Shown here: in pieces, positions 9,461 through 18,344 of the stretch
Layout: each line of letters begins with the position of its first letter
Numbering within the stretch: the stretch's first letter is position 1
NCBI RefSeq assembly: GCF_024628725.1
Contig: NZ_CP102410.1
Span: forward strand, 248,001 to 312,000
DNA length: 64,000 bases
Reading direction: 5' to 3'
Source: Ruegeria sp. YS9
GTDB taxonomy: Bacteria > Pseudomonadota > Alphaproteobacteria > Rhodobacterales > Rhodobacteraceae
Made by a program: the position numbers and the translations under genes
The notes under the pieces: generated by a model
The model's database searches: none
Seen by the model: the letters and a program-made list of their open reading frames with translations, nothing else
What the model was told of the DNA's origin: nothing

Positions 9461-10165
9461 ATGGCGGGTCCACGTGTCGATGATATCTATGATCAGGTCA
9501 AAGCCATGGCGGTGTCCTTCCGCCTGCGCCCCGGTGACCGCCTGAACGAGGTCGCTCTGTCCAGGGACCTGGGCGTCAGCCGCACGCCGTTGCGTGAAGC
9601 GTTGAATCGTCTGGTCGCCGAACGGCTGTTCGATTTCCGCCCGGGGCAAGGGTTCTTTTGTCGTCCCTTGGATGCGCAAAGCGTGTTCGACCTTTTCGAG
9701 CTGCGCCAGATCATCGAATCCGCGGCGGCCCGATCCGCCTGCGCCAGGGCGACGGATGAAGACCTGCAAATGCTGCGTGATGAACTTTACGAAACGGGCA
9801 TCGACATCACCGGCCTGACGATCGAAGAGGCAGTGACCCGGGACGAAGCGTTCCATCTGGGGATCGCAAAACTGTCAGGGAACATGGAGTTGTTGCAAAC
9901 TCTGACGCGGATCAACGAGCGTATCCGCTATATCCGCTGGATTTCCATGAGCATGGACCGGGTGCAGAAGTCCAAGGACGAACATAAACATGTCATGCAG
10001 GCCCTTCTGGATCGGGATGCTGATGAGGCGGCCCGGGTTCTGGCGGCTCATATCACGAAACGAATGGATCAGGTTCAGGACGCAGTGCGCCACGGGATTA
10101 CCAGCATCTACATGGAAGGGGCCGAAGACATCTCGACCCGCATTATCGAGGAGGCGCAGGGATGA
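9461..10165 (+). CDS. GntR-family regulator (FadR/FCD subgroup)
   Basis: A 234-residue regulator. Residues 1-70 form the GntR winged helix (LRPGDRLNEVALSRDLGVSRTPLREALNRL), and the rest is an alpha-helical FCD ligand domain, recognisable from FELRQIIESAAARSA and the later histidine-bearing helices (DEAFHLGIAKLSGN, HKHVMQALLDRDADEA). The stop overlaps the start of the racemase-like gene by four bases. It probably represses that gene and the divergent ThDP-enzyme gene until a small acid binds. Confidence 0.9.
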   Translation: MAGPRVDDIYDQVKAMAVSFRLRPGDRLNEVALSRDLGVSRTPLREALNRLVAERLFDFRPGQGFFCRPLDAQSVFDLFELRQIIESAAARSACARATDEDLQMLRDELYETGIDITGLTIEEAVTRDEAFHLGIAKLSGNMELLQTLTRINERIRYIRWISMSMDRVQKSKDEHKHVMQALLDRDADEAARVLAAHITKRMDQVQDAVRHGITSIYMEGAEDISTRIIEEAQG

Positions 10166-10878
10166 TCGCGCAGGGCGGCAAATCCATTTATGGCGCATCG
10201 GTGGGAATCCTCATGCTGGACGCGCAATTCCCAAGAATTCCCGGCGACATGGGCAATGCTCAGACATGGCCGTTTCCGGTGCTGTACCGCGTCGTCCGGG
10301 ATGCCTCGCCCGATCGGGTGGTCCGGCATCGGGCCGAAGGTATGCTCGGGGTCTTCATCGACGCCGCGCAAGAGCTGGTCAAAGACGGCGCAGATGGCAT
10401 AACAACCAATTGCGGGTTCTTGTCCCTGTTCCAAAAGGAACTGGCCGAGGCCGTTCCGGTTCCCGTCGTCACCTCGTCCTTGATGCAGGTCGAAATGGTG
10501 AATCGTATCCTTCCCAAGGGAAAGCGCGCGGGCATTCTGACCATTTCGGCATCCACCCTGACCAGTGATCATCTTCAGGCCGCCAATGTCCCCTTGGACA
10601 CGCCAATCGGCACGACCGAGGGTGGGCGGGAATTCACCCGCGCAATTCTTGGCAATGAACCGCATCTGAATGTTCAGAAGGCCCGGGAGGACAATGTCGA
10701 GGCCGCAATCGCGTTGGCCTCGGACCACCCCGAACTTGGGGCAATAGTTCTGGAGTGCACGAATATGTGCCCCTATGCGCCGGATATTCAGCAGGCGACC
10801 GGGCTGCCGGTGTTTTCAATCGTGTCTTTCGTGACTTGGTTCCAGGCCGGTCTTGTTCCGCCGGTGTACCGGAGCTGA
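10162..10878 (+). CDS. Asp/Glu/hydantoin racemase-superfamily protein
   Basis: A 238-residue cytoplasmic protein with the pseudo-symmetric racemase layout: one catalytic cysteine in GITTNCGFLSLF (about residue 94) and the second in IVLECTNMCPYAP (about residue 198). Members of this fold racemise aspartate, glutamate or hydantoins, or act as arylmalonate/maleate-type enzymes. It is translationally coupled to gntR and faces the ThDP enzyme, so it may prepare or recycle that enzyme's substrate. The specific reaction is not known. Confidence 0.75.
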   Translation: MIAQGGKSIYGASVGILMLDAQFPRIPGDMGNAQTWPFPVLYRVVRDASPDRVVRHRAEGMLGVFIDAAQELVKDGADGITTNCGFLSLFQKELAEAVPVPVVTSSLMQVEMVNRILPKGKRAGILTISASTLTSDHLQAANVPLDTPIGTTEGGREFTRAILGNEPHLNVQKAREDNVEAAIALASDHPELGAIVLECTNMCPYAPDIQQATGLPVFSIVSFVTWFQAGLVPPVYRS

Positions 10879-10924
10879 CCTCTGGCCTTTCATCAAGACG
10901 GATTGTATTGGCCGAAGGCAAAAC

Positions 10925-11563
10925 TCAAGCCAGTGTCAGATCACCGGGTATCGAATTTCGGATCACGCGCTCTGCATTCGGCAGATCGTTCGACTGCGCA
11001 CGGTCCTTGGCGGCATTGGCGTCCAGACCGTGGCCGATCCATCTGTTGGTCAGGCGGGATTCGAGTGTTTTCAGATCAGTGTCCAAAAACACCTTGAATG
11101 CCCACAGTTGGTGAAGGTCCGACCAACCCGGTTCATTCAAGAGAAGGTAATTGCCCTCAACCAGAACAACGCGCTGATCCGCCGTGATCATGGACCGCGC
11201 GGCAATGGCCAGATCGAGATTTCGGTCAAACTCGGGTATTGCGACTTCTTCTTCCGCACGCAATCGACCAAGCAGCGCATGAAAGCCGGCACGGTCAAAG
11301 GTTTCGGGGGATCCTTTGCGGTTCAGCAGGCCGCGATCCTTCAAGATCACGTTGTCATAATGGAAGCCGTCCATGAAGACCAGTCCGGTTGCGACGCCGC
11401 GTAGATTCAGCTCTTTGGTCGCAAGGCTGGCCGCAGTCGTTTTCCCCGATCCCGGTGGCCCGGCAATTGCGACAAGATGACGGTCTTGCAGCGGAGGCAA
11501 AGCCTTAACGGCATCCGCGATCCTGGTTGCAAGCGCTTCGGGGGTGGCACGTGTATTCGTCAC
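10925..11563 (-). CDS. frcK: FrcK-like sugar/nucleoside kinase (P-loop)
   Basis: A 212-residue P-loop kinase related to uridine/pantothenate kinases. The Walker A motif is AGPPGSGKTT (residues 34-43), the DGFHYDN substrate segment follows near residue 65, and VVLVEGNYLLL matches the Walker B region. Translation appears to begin at a GTG that overlaps the frcA stop. It is the last gene of the unit binding protein-permease-ATPase-kinase, the same order as the Sinorhizobium meliloti frcBCAK fructose locus, where FrcK is the accompanying kinase. Its actual substrate is not certain. Confidence 0.8.
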   Translation of the reverse strand: MTNTRATPEALATRIADAVKALPPLQDRHLVAIAGPPGSGKTTAASLATKELNLRGVATGLVFMDGFHYDNVILKDRGLLNRKGSPETFDRAGFHALLGRLRAEEEVAIPEFDRNLDLAIAARSMITADQRVVLVEGNYLLLNEPGWSDLHQLWAFKVFLDTDLKTLESRLTNRWIGHGLDANAAKDRAQSNDLPNAERVIRNSIPGDLTLA

Positions 11564-12336
11564 GCGGCCTGATCCTCGGCGGGCGGTTCCTTGGCACCGG
11601 TCATGAACGCCACAGCGTCGGACATCGTGTAATCCTTGGGATCAACGACGCAGAGGCGTTTGCCAAGCCGGTGCACGTGAATTCGATCGGCGACCTCAAA
11701 AACATGTGGCATATTGTGGCTGATCAGGATGATCGGAATGCCCCGCGATTTCACGTCGAGGATCAGTTCAAGAACGCGACGGCTTTCCTTCACACCCAGT
11801 GCGGCCGTTGGCTCGTCCAGGATGATGACTTTTGATCCGAACGCCGCGGCCCGCGCCACGGCAACACCCTGACGCTGACCCCCGGACAGAGTTTCAACGG
11901 CTTGATTGATGTTCTGGATCGTCATCAGGCCCAGTTCGCTCAGCTTGTCGCGGGCGAATTTCTCCATCGCCGGACGGTCGAGCATTCGGAGCCATGATCC
12001 CAACGGCCCTTTGCGCCGGATTTCGCGCCCCATGAAGATGTTGTCCGCAATCGACAGGGCGGGGGACATCGCAAGCGTCTGGTAGACCGTTTCGATACCG
12101 GCTTCGCGCGCGTCAATCGGCGAGTGGAAATTCACTTTCCGGCCTTCCAGCCAAACATCACCTTCATCCGGCACCACCGCGCCCGATATCGCCTTGATCA
12201 GTGTTGACTTGCCTGCGCCGTTGTCGCCGATCACGGCCAGAATCTCGCCCGGCATCAGATCGAAATCGCACTGATCCAGCGCCGTTACCTTGCCGTAGCG
12301 CTTCACAAGGTTCCGTCCTTTGAGAATAGGTTCCAT
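11560..12336 (-). CDS. frcA: Sugar ABC transporter ATP-binding protein FrcA
   Basis: A 258-residue single-domain ATPase: Walker A GDNGAGKSTL, signature LSGGQRQGVAVARA, Walker B VIILDEPTAALG, and switch histidine in ILISHNMPHVF. Many sugar ABC systems carry a duplicated ATPase; this single-domain form matches FrcA. The ATG at 12336 overlaps the last base of the frcC stop (TAATG), which sets the start and indicates coupling. It powers uptake through FrcC. Confidence 0.9.
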   Translation of the reverse strand: MEPILKGRNLVKRYGKVTALDQCDFDLMPGEILAVIGDNGAGKSTLIKAISGAVVPDEGDVWLEGRKVNFHSPIDAREAGIETVYQTLAMSPALSIADNIFMGREIRRKGPLGSWLRMLDRPAMEKFARDKLSELGLMTIQNINQAVETLSGGQRQGVAVARAAAFGSKVIILDEPTAALGVKESRRVLELILDVKSRGIPIILISHNMPHVFEVADRIHVHRLGKRLCVVDPKDYTMSDAVAFMTGAKEPPAEDQAA

Positions 12337-13409
12337 TAGGCTGCCACCTTTCTGATCCACTGGTCGACCGCGACCGCCGCGATGATAAGGATGCCGATCA
12401 ACAGGAACGTCCATTGCGCATCAGCGCCCAGCAATCGAAGCCCAAGCGTGAAGACCCCGACGATCAACGCTCCGAACAATGATCCGAGAATGGACCCGCG
12501 GCCACCGAACAGGGATATGCCCCCGATCACGACCGCCGTTATGCTTTCAATATTGGCCAACTGGCCAGAGGTCGGAGACACTGACCCGATCCGACCAATC
12601 AGAGCCCAACCCGCGAAGGCGCAGATCAGCCCGGACAGCATGTAAACTGACATCAGCGTGCGATGCACATTGACACCGGACAGCTCGGCAGCTTCCGGAT
12701 CATCACCGACCGCATAGACATGCCTTCCCCAGGCGGTATGACGAAGCGCATAGGAAAGAACGAGGATAAGCACCAGCATGAAGATCACGCCGACGGTGAA
12801 TACTGCCCCGCCGACGTTGAACTTGGCACCGAACAGTTGCAGGATGCTGGCATGTTCCTCGATCTCCTGTGACCGGATCGTTTCGTTCTGAGAATAAAGG
12901 AAATTTGCCGCGAGAACGATTTGCCACATGCCAAGCGTCACGATGAACGGTGGCAGTTTGATGCGGCTGACAAGATAACCGTTCACCGCGCCGATTGCTG
13001 TGCCAACGAAAAGCCCGCAAATGATCGCGACCGATGGCGGCAGCCCATATCGGAAGGTGAACTGACCCATCACAACCGACGACATCACCATGATTGCCCC
13101 GACGCTGAGGTCGATACCGGCGGTCAAGATGACGAGGCTTTGCGCCGCCGCCACGATCCCGACGATCTGGACCTGCTGCAAAATCAGGGTCAGCGCAAAT
13201 GGCGAGAAAAACTTGGAGCCCAACAAGACACCGAAAATGACGATGGCAGCCACAAGGACGATCAACGGCACCAGAGAGGGGTTCACATGCAGAAAATGCT
13301 GAACCGTTCCGACAAACCCGCGGTGGTGATCGTCAAATTCAGCAATCTGTTCCGGGCTGCCTTTTGCAGCGGCTTCGAAGTCGTCTGATCGTCGTGAAGT
13401 ATCGGACAT
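12336..13409 (-). CDS. frcC: Sugar ABC transporter permease FrcC
   Basis: A 357-residue inner-membrane permease of the RbsC/FrcC type. A soluble, charged N-terminus of about 45 residues precedes eight to ten helices, with the family stretch AAQSLVILTAGIDLSVGAIM and the ATPase-contact segment AVGDDPEAAELSGVNVHRT. It lies downstream of frcB, separated by a terminator-like hairpin that probably lets the binding protein be made in excess. Confidence 0.92.
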   Translation of the reverse strand: MSDTSRRSDDFEAAAKGSPEQIAEFDDHHRGFVGTVQHFLHVNPSLVPLIVLVAAIVIFGVLLGSKFFSPFALTLILQQVQIVGIVAAAQSLVILTAGIDLSVGAIMVMSSVVMGQFTFRYGLPPSVAIICGLFVGTAIGAVNGYLVSRIKLPPFIVTLGMWQIVLAANFLYSQNETIRSQEIEEHASILQLFGAKFNVGGAVFTVGVIFMLVLILVLSYALRHTAWGRHVYAVGDDPEAAELSGVNVHRTLMSVYMLSGLICAFAGWALIGRIGSVSPTSGQLANIESITAVVIGGISLFGGRGSILGSLFGALIVGVFTLGLRLLGADAQWTFLLIGILIIAAVAVDQWIRKVAA

Positions 13410-13481
13410 AAAGGTTCCCCCAAAGCGTCAGGTTTCTGACGACTTTAGCAAGTTTTCGGGCGAATGGGTGGTTGGAAAAGC

Positions 13482-13506
13482 GGAAGGCCGCCCTCTGCGG
13501 CCCTCC
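13482..13506 (-). terminator. Attenuator hairpin between frcB and frcC
   Basis: On the minus strand, 11 bases after the frcB stop, GGAGGGCCGC and GCGGCCTTCC pair (one mismatch) around AGAGG, and GCTTTTCC follows. It should terminate part of the transcripts and favour frcB expression. Confidence 0.65.
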
Positions 13507-13517
13507 GGGTGGTCATG

Positions 13518-14537
13518 TCATCCCCAGCAGAGGTCCATGCCTTCTTTGACCGAGATCGACTCGACGCCTTCGGCAGGCTTGTCCGTTACAAGCGCTACGC
13601 CGGTGTCAAAGAAATCCTTGCCAGGCGTGTTTTCAGGCTTCACGCCTTCGTCCGCCCATTTCTTGACGGCCTCAACACCCAGCGATGCCATCAACAGCGG
13701 GTATTGCTGCGACGTCGCGCCGATAACACCATCGGCAACGTTTTGGACACCCGGGCAGCCTCCGTCCACGGAAACGATGAGCACGTCATTTTCGCGCCCG
13801 ATGGCTTTCAGCGCCTCGTAGGCACCTGCCGCGGCAGGTTCGTTGATGGTGTGAACAACGTTGATCGTGGGATCCTTGGCCAGAAGGTTTTCCATCGCGC
13901 GGCGACCACCTTCTTCGTTGCCGGCAGTGACATCACTTCCGACCAGTCGTGGGTCATCTTCATCACCTATTACGTTCGGGTCCGCCAGATCGACACCAAA
14001 GCCTTGCAGGAAACCCTGATTGCGCAGCACATCCACTGTCGGCTGACTGACGGCAAGATCCAGTGTCGCGATCTTGGCGTCGTTGGCCGCGTCGCCCAGC
14101 GTTGCTTTGGCCCATTGTCCAATCAGCAGCCCGGCAAGGAAATTGTCCGTGGCAAACGTTGCGTCAGCCGAGTCAATGGGTTCCAGCGGCGTATCCAGAG
14201 CAATAACCAGAACCCCTGCATCCCGCGCCTGCTTCACGGCCGGAACGATGGATGAAGTGTCCGAAGCCGTCAGCAGAATGCCCTTGGCGCCGTCCAGAAT
14301 GCAGGTCTCAATGGCTTGCACCTGCGTTTCATGGTCGCCGTCAACTTTGCCTGCAAAGGCTTTGAGCGTCATTCCCAGCTCTTCCGCCTTCGCTGTCGCG
14401 CCTTCCTTCATTTTGACAAAGAACGGGTTGGTGTCTGTCTTGGTGATCAGGCAAACGGTTTCACCGTCCGCCATTGCACTGCCAGCCATGGCAGTAACCC
14501 CGAGCGCAGCTGCACCCGCAAGTTTTGCAAGTTTCAT
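13518..14537 (-). CDS. frcB: Fructose-type ABC transporter binding protein FrcB
   Basis: A 339-residue periplasmic sugar-binding protein with a signal peptide (residues 1-23, ending SAMADG) and the type I fold of ribose/fructose receptors. The sequence [19 protein letters not shown], the long [20 protein letters not shown] stretch and the [12 protein letters not shown] segment match what I recall of rhizobial FrcB. The ribosome site GGGAGGA is well placed. FrcB in Sinorhizobium meliloti is known to bind fructose, mannose and ribose; the same range is likely here but not shown. Confidence 0.9.
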   Translation of the reverse strand: MKLAKLAGAAALGVTAMAGSAMADGETVCLITKTDTNPFFVKMKEGATAKAEELGMTLKAFAGKVDGDHETQVQAIETCILDGAKGILLTASDTSSIVPAVKQARDAGVLVIALDTPLEPIDSADATFATDNFLAGLLIGQWAKATLGDAANDAKIATLDLAVSQPTVDVLRNQGFLQGFGVDLADPNVIGDEDDPRLVGSDVTAGNEEGGRRAMENLLAKDPTINVVHTINEPAAAGAYEALKAIGRENDVLIVSVDGGCPGVQNVADGVIGATSQQYPLLMASLGVEAVKKWADEGVKPENTPGKDFFDTGVALVTDKPAEGVESISVKEGMDLCWG

Positions 14538-14582
14538 CGATTATCCTCCCAGTTTTTCCTATGCCGAGTAGGGCACGAGGGC

Positions 14583-14655
14583 GATCAGGCAAAAATCCTG
14601 ATCCCATAAGAAACAATCACAAGAATCGAAATTTGAGTCAATAAATAAATCACTC
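14583..14655. promoter_or_regulatory. frcB-frcR intergenic operators
   Basis: Two elements lie between the divergent frcB and frcR genes. GATCAGG-N7-CCTGATC (14583-14603) is a perfect 7-bp inverted repeat in the frcB leader. GAGT...ACTC (14635-14655, 21 bp, A/T-rich centre) is an imperfect palindrome beside a TTGACT that could be the frcB -35 box on the minus strand. Either could bind FrcR; ROK regulators favour A/T-rich centres. Confidence 0.45.
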
Positions 14656-14708
14656 TTAATTATTATTGACAGGGCGGGCGGGCTTTCCCATCCTTCAGCA
14701 GGAAAGGG

Positions 14709-15914
14709 GTGGTCGTGCCGGAAAAATCATCACGGAAAAATTCGATTGGTTCACAGGGGTCAGTGGTGCGCGGAACCAATCAAAGCGGCATGCGGGCCCG
14801 CAACGAACGGCTGGTGTTGTCGCTTGTCCGACGTCATCAGGCCCTTGCGAAGTCCGAACTCGCGCGCATGACGGGACTGTCGGCACAAACGGTTTCCGTC
14901 ATCATGCGTCAATTGGAAAAGGATGGGTTGCTTCTGCGCGGTGAACCGGTCCGCGGGAAAGTCGGGCAACCTTCCGTTCCCATGCGTCTCAACCCGGATG
15001 GTGCGTTTTTCTTTGGGCTCAAGGTCGGGCGCCGCAGTACCGAGCTGGTTTTGACTGACTTTGTGGGAAACGTGCGGCAACGCAAGCGGCGAACCTATGA
15101 CTATCCAACGCCGAAAGCCACTTTGGAGTTTTCCACGCAGAGTCTGGGCAAAATGATGTCATCCATGTCGCCCGAGGCCAAAGGCAGGATTGCGGGTCTT
15201 GGAATTGCCATGCCGTTCTACCTGTGGGACTGGGCCCAGGCCCTTCAGGTTCCTCAGGAAGAAATGGACCCGTGGCGCGTATCAGACCTGAAGGCTGACC
15301 TGGCTGGTCGCCTCGATATGCCGGTTTTTCTGCAAAATGACGCAACGGCGGCTTGTGGTGCGGAACTGGTATTCGGTCCGGCCGATGGACCAAGGGATTT
15401 TCTGTATTTCTATATCGGGTTTTTCATTGGCGGCGGTGTGGTTCTCAATGGCGCGATCTTTTCGGGGCGTGGAAACTCGGGGGCGATCGGCCCCCTGCCT
15501 GTGCCGGATGGTACGGGCGGTGTCAGGCCGCTTATCGACGTGGCCAGCCTTTATGTGCTCGAGCGTGCGATCACGACAGCAGGGGCGACCTCGCAGTCTT
15601 TATGGGAAACGACCGAACGTTGGGATGTGCCAAATGTTCAACTGGAAAACTGGTTGAAACGGACGGCGAGCGGGATTGCCCATGCGATTGTCTCATCCTG
15701 TAGCCTGATAGATTTCGAATGCGTGAAGATTGACGGCTGGATGCCGCAGGACATCAAGGCGCGTTTGGTTGAAATGGTCGAAGACAAACTGTCCAAGCTG
15801 AACCTGACCGGTCTTGAGCGCCCCGTGGTGCTGGAAGGGACCGTGGGCCCGGAAGCACGCTCACTGGGCGCGGCAAGCCTGCCGTTGTCGGAACGGTATC
15901 TTTCAGAAGCTTAG
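14709..15914 (+). CDS. frcR: ROK-family transcriptional regulator FrcR
   Basis: A 401-residue ROK repressor. The N-terminal winged helix reads SLVRRHQALAKSELARMTGLS with the recognition helix AQTVSVIMRQLEKDGLL (about residues 37-75). The sugar-kinase-like body follows, with QNDATAACGAELVFG and GFFIGGGVVLNGAIFSGRG. It lacks the usual CxCGxxGC zinc motif. The start is a GTG behind AGGAAAGG; another GTG two codons later is possible. Divergent placement next to frcBCAK, as in Sinorhizobium, supports local control of fructose uptake. Confidence 0.85.
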   Translation: MVVPEKSSRKNSIGSQGSVVRGTNQSGMRARNERLVLSLVRRHQALAKSELARMTGLSAQTVSVIMRQLEKDGLLLRGEPVRGKVGQPSVPMRLNPDGAFFFGLKVGRRSTELVLTDFVGNVRQRKRRTYDYPTPKATLEFSTQSLGKMMSSMSPEAKGRIAGLGIAMPFYLWDWAQALQVPQEEMDPWRVSDLKADLAGRLDMPVFLQNDATAACGAELVFGPADGPRDFLYFYIGFFIGGGVVLNGAIFSGRGNSGAIGPLPVPDGTGGVRPLIDVASLYVLERAITTAGATSQSLWETTERWDVPNVQLENWLKRTASGIAHAIVSSCSLIDFECVKIDGWMPQDIKARLVEMVEDKLSKLNLTGLERPVVLEGTVGPEARSLGAASLPLSERYLSEA

Positions 15915-16049
15915 GCATGAAATCATCCTGCTGCCTTGGATTTTTCACGAAGTCGATTTACCCGCCCGAACTGCCGAATTCAGCATTTTTTCGACGGCCA
16001 CGGCACATTTTCGTTGACCGAGGGCTGAGTTGTCTGGCAAGCCGCTCGG

Positions 16050-16227
16050 CATGTCCGGTTCCGGGGCTTGCTCTGGAATCAATAGGGAATGCGGTGCGGG
16101 CTCAGGCCCAATTCCGCAACTGCACCCGCAACTGTAAGCGGCGAGCAGGGCTGAAACGCCACTGGGGTTTGCCCGGGAAGGCCAGTCCAACGCTTTGACC
16201 CGCAAGTCAGGATACCTGCCGGACATG
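16050..16227 (+). promoter_or_regulatory. Cobalamin (AdoCbl) riboswitch
   Basis: The aptamer is complete. P1 is a 9-bp pairing of CATGTCCGG (16050-16058) with CCGGACATG (16219-16227). Inside are GGTTCC...GGAATC, the AATAGGGAATGCGGTG segment, CACCCGCAACTGTAAGCGG, GCCACTGG, GGGAAGGCC and the B12 box AGTCAGGATACCTGCC (16205-16220). It controls the cobalt importer downstream: bound coenzyme B12 should switch expression off. Confidence 0.96.
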
Positions 16228-16359
16228 TGCCCTCTAACGGGCACTCCTAATCGGCGACGGGATGTGCGTCGGACCAGGATGCCTGAAAGGGTAATTTGGC
16301 GTCGAATGTCCCGTGGTCAAAACGAATTTCGCGCCGGGATTGGCGCGACGGGACAAGGA
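16227..16359 (+). promoter_or_regulatory. Riboswitch expression platform with ribosome-site hairpin
   Basis: Hairpin GTGCCC-TCTAAC-GGGCAC (16227-16244) shares its first base with P1 of the aptamer. A larger fold follows: TGTCCCGT (16307-16314) pairs with ACGGGACA (16348-16355) and encloses CGCGCC/GGCGCG (16330-16347). It ends directly on AAGGA (16355-16359), the ribosome site of the next gene. Blocking of translation is the simplest reading. Confidence 0.6.
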
Positions 16360-16368
16360 CGACTGTTC

Positions 16369-17154
16369 ATGAAAACGCTGCTCAGTGCAGCCGCTGCCGT
16401 GATGGCACTTCCTGCCATGGCAAATGCGCATTTCCTTTTGGAATACACCACCGACACCATGATCGAGAAACCGGGTGATGTGCCGGTCAAGCTGGTTTTC
16501 TGGCATCCGTTCGAAAACGGCCATGTCATGGATCTGGAAAAGCCGCAGGAATTCTATGTGATCCACAACGGTGAAAAGACCGATTTGCTGGATACGCTGG
16601 AACCTATCCGGTTCACCGGCGGGCAAAACGAGGGCGCGGCGTTCAAAGGCAGTGTCCCGGTCAAACGGTCGGGTGACTATGTGCTGGTGACGGTTCCTCA
16701 GCCTTACTATGAGGAATCCGAAGACATCTATATCCAACAGCTCACCAAAGCCTTCCTGAACCGCAACGAATTACCGACCGACTGGATGAATCCCGTGGGT
16801 CTGCCGACCGAGATTATCCCGCTGAACAAGCCGACCAACATCATCGCGGGTTCAACCTTCACGGGCCGTGTGCTGGCTGATGGTCAGCCGGTTGCGGGGG
16901 CCGAGATCGAGATCGAATACATGGCCGCCGAACCCGACATGGACAGCGCGGCCGCTTCTGCACCGAAAGTGTCCCCTATGCCGGGTGGTGCGGTGGTCGC
17001 CATATCTGACGACAACGGGTATTTTTCGTTCGGCGTTCCAAAAGCCGGCTACTGGGGTTTCGCAGCACTTGGTTCCGGTCCGGCAACCGAACATGAGGGC
17101 AAAGAACTCAGCCAGGATGCGGTGATCTGGATTCGCGCCTGGGATCTGGAGTAA
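16369..17154 (+). CDS. cbiK: DUF4198 periplasmic component of cobalt ECF importer (CbiK-like)
   Basis: A 261-residue exported protein. The ATG at 16369 gives a signal peptide (MKTLLSAAAAVMALPAMANA, cleavage before HFLLEY), so the mature protein begins with histidine, as in DUF4198/NikK/CbiK proteins that help capture cobalt or nickel. A carboxypeptidase-regulatory-like beta domain is visible near the C-terminus (FTGRVLADGQPVAGAEIEIEY ... DDNGYFSF). It is the first gene after the B12 riboswitch and starts the cbiK-M-L-Q-O operon. Cobalt is the likelier metal because of the B12 switch. Confidence 0.85.
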   Translation: MKTLLSAAAAVMALPAMANAHFLLEYTTDTMIEKPGDVPVKLVFWHPFENGHVMDLEKPQEFYVIHNGEKTDLLDTLEPIRFTGGQNEGAAFKGSVPVKRSGDYVLVTVPQPYYEESEDIYIQQLTKAFLNRNELPTDWMNPVGLPTEIIPLNKPTNIIAGSTFTGRVLADGQPVAGAEIEIEYMAAEPDMDSAAASAPKVSPMPGGAVVAISDDNGYFSFGVPKAGYWGFAALGSGPATEHEGKELSQDAVIWIRAWDLE

Positions 17155-17160
17155 CCCCGA

Positions 17161-17772
17161 ATGCACATCGTCGACGGAGCCCTTTCCAACCCGGTTGTTG
17201 TTGGCGGCGCCATAGCGGCCGCGGGCGGGATCGCCATGGGTCTCAGGTCTCTGGATCTTGATCGCATCCCCACTGCCGGTGTGCTGTCAGCCAGTTTCTT
17301 CGTAGCATCGTTGATCCACGTACCCATTGGTCCGTCGTCGGTCCATTTGATCCTCAACGGCATGGCCGGGCTGCTGCTTGGTTGGGCCGCATTCCCGGCT
17401 TTGTTCGTCGGGCTTTTGTTACAGGCGGTCTTTTTCGGCTTTGGCGGGTTGACGGTGCTGGGGATCAACACCGTCAATATCGCCCTGCCCGCGGTGGTGG
17501 CCGGAATGCTGTTCGGTCGTCTGATCGCGCGCGGGACACCTTTGCATGGTGCGATTTGGGGTGGTGTCGGCGGCGCATTTGCAATTGCGGCGACAACCGG
17601 CATGGTCGCGATTTCCCTGGCGCTGTCGGGGGATGAGTTCCTGCCCGCTGCCAAGCTTGTTTTCTTCGCCCATATTCCAGTCATGGCCATCGAGGCGATT
17701 TTGACCGGGTTCGCCGTCTTGTTGGCGCGCAAGGTCAAGCCCGAACTGTTTTTCAGAGGAGCAACCACATGA
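17161..17772 (+). CDS. cbiM: Cobalt ECF transporter S component CbiM
   Basis: A 203-residue membrane protein. The N-terminus MHIVDGALS has the histidine at position 2 that takes part in metal binding in CbiM/NikM, and SLIHVPIGPSSVHLILNGMAGLLLG carries the other conserved histidines. Six to seven helices follow. It starts 6 bp after cbiK and overlaps the next gene by four bases. It determines metal specificity of the importer. Confidence 0.96.
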   Translation: MHIVDGALSNPVVVGGAIAAAGGIAMGLRSLDLDRIPTAGVLSASFFVASLIHVPIGPSSVHLILNGMAGLLLGWAAFPALFVGLLLQAVFFGFGGLTVLGINTVNIALPAVVAGMLFGRLIARGTPLHGAIWGGVGGAFAIAATTGMVAISLALSGDEFLPAAKLVFFAHIPVMAIEAILTGFAVLLARKVKPELFFRGATT

Positions 17773-18344
17773 AACATCTGGTTGTCATACTGGCTGTGTG
17801 CTGTGCGCCCGTGCCTGCCCTGGCGCACAAGGTCATAGCCGGCGTTTTCGAGTCGGGAGACGTGATCGAGGGCGAGATCGGCTTTTCCAACGGTGATATG
17901 GCAAGCGGGACCGAGGTCATTGTCACCGGCCCGGACGGGGCCGAGCTGGGTCGATCGGTCACGGATGCGGACGGTTTCTTTGTCTACACGCCGACCTCGG
18001 CCGTGGCGCACACCTTCTTTGCTGACCTTGGCGCCGGGCATGTGGCCGAAGTCACGATGTCTGCCGAAGATGTCGCGCGGGTTCTGGGTGTTGCCGTGGC
18101 AGAAACCGGAGACTCGTCTTCGGCTGCTTTGACACCGGCCAGCGGTTCGGCGGCTTCTCTCAGCGTCGAAGAACAGCAGGTTATCGCCAAAGCCGTGCGT
18201 GATGAATTGCGCCCGCTCAGGCGCGAGATTGCGGCCTATCGCGAACAGAATGACCTGCAAACCATCCTTGGCGGGATCGGGTACATCGTTGGTCTGTTCG
18301 GTCTGGGCTTTTACATGGCGGCCCGCCGCAAGCTGGCGTCCTGA
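17769..18344 (+). CDS. cbiL: Cobalt ECF importer accessory protein CbiL/NikL-like
   Basis: A 191-residue protein with a signal peptide (cleavage after ALA, before HKVIAG), a periplasmic beta-domain of about 90 residues, a low-complexity Ala/Ser linker and one C-terminal membrane helix (ILGGIGYIVGLFGLGFYMAA). This is the form of the CbiL/NikL accessory subunit that joins CbiM at the membrane. The histidine at the mature N-terminus parallels CbiK. Do not confuse it with the precorrin methyltransferase also called CbiL. Confidence 0.82.
   Translation: MKHLVVILAVCCAPVPALAHKVIAGVFESGDVIEGEIGFSNGDMASGTEVIVTGPDGAELGRSVTDADGFFVYTPTSAVAHTFFADLGAGHVAEVTMSAEDVARVLGVAVAETGDSSSAALTPASGSAASLSVEEQQVIAKAVRDELRPLRREIAAYREQNDLQTILGGIGYIVGLFGLGFYMAARRKLAS

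Noticed and set aside
16195..16368. 58-codon upstream extension of cbiK through the riboswitch platform
   Set aside because: It would remove the signal peptide and translate the B12 box region; the ATG at 16369 has AAGGA and a clean signal sequence.
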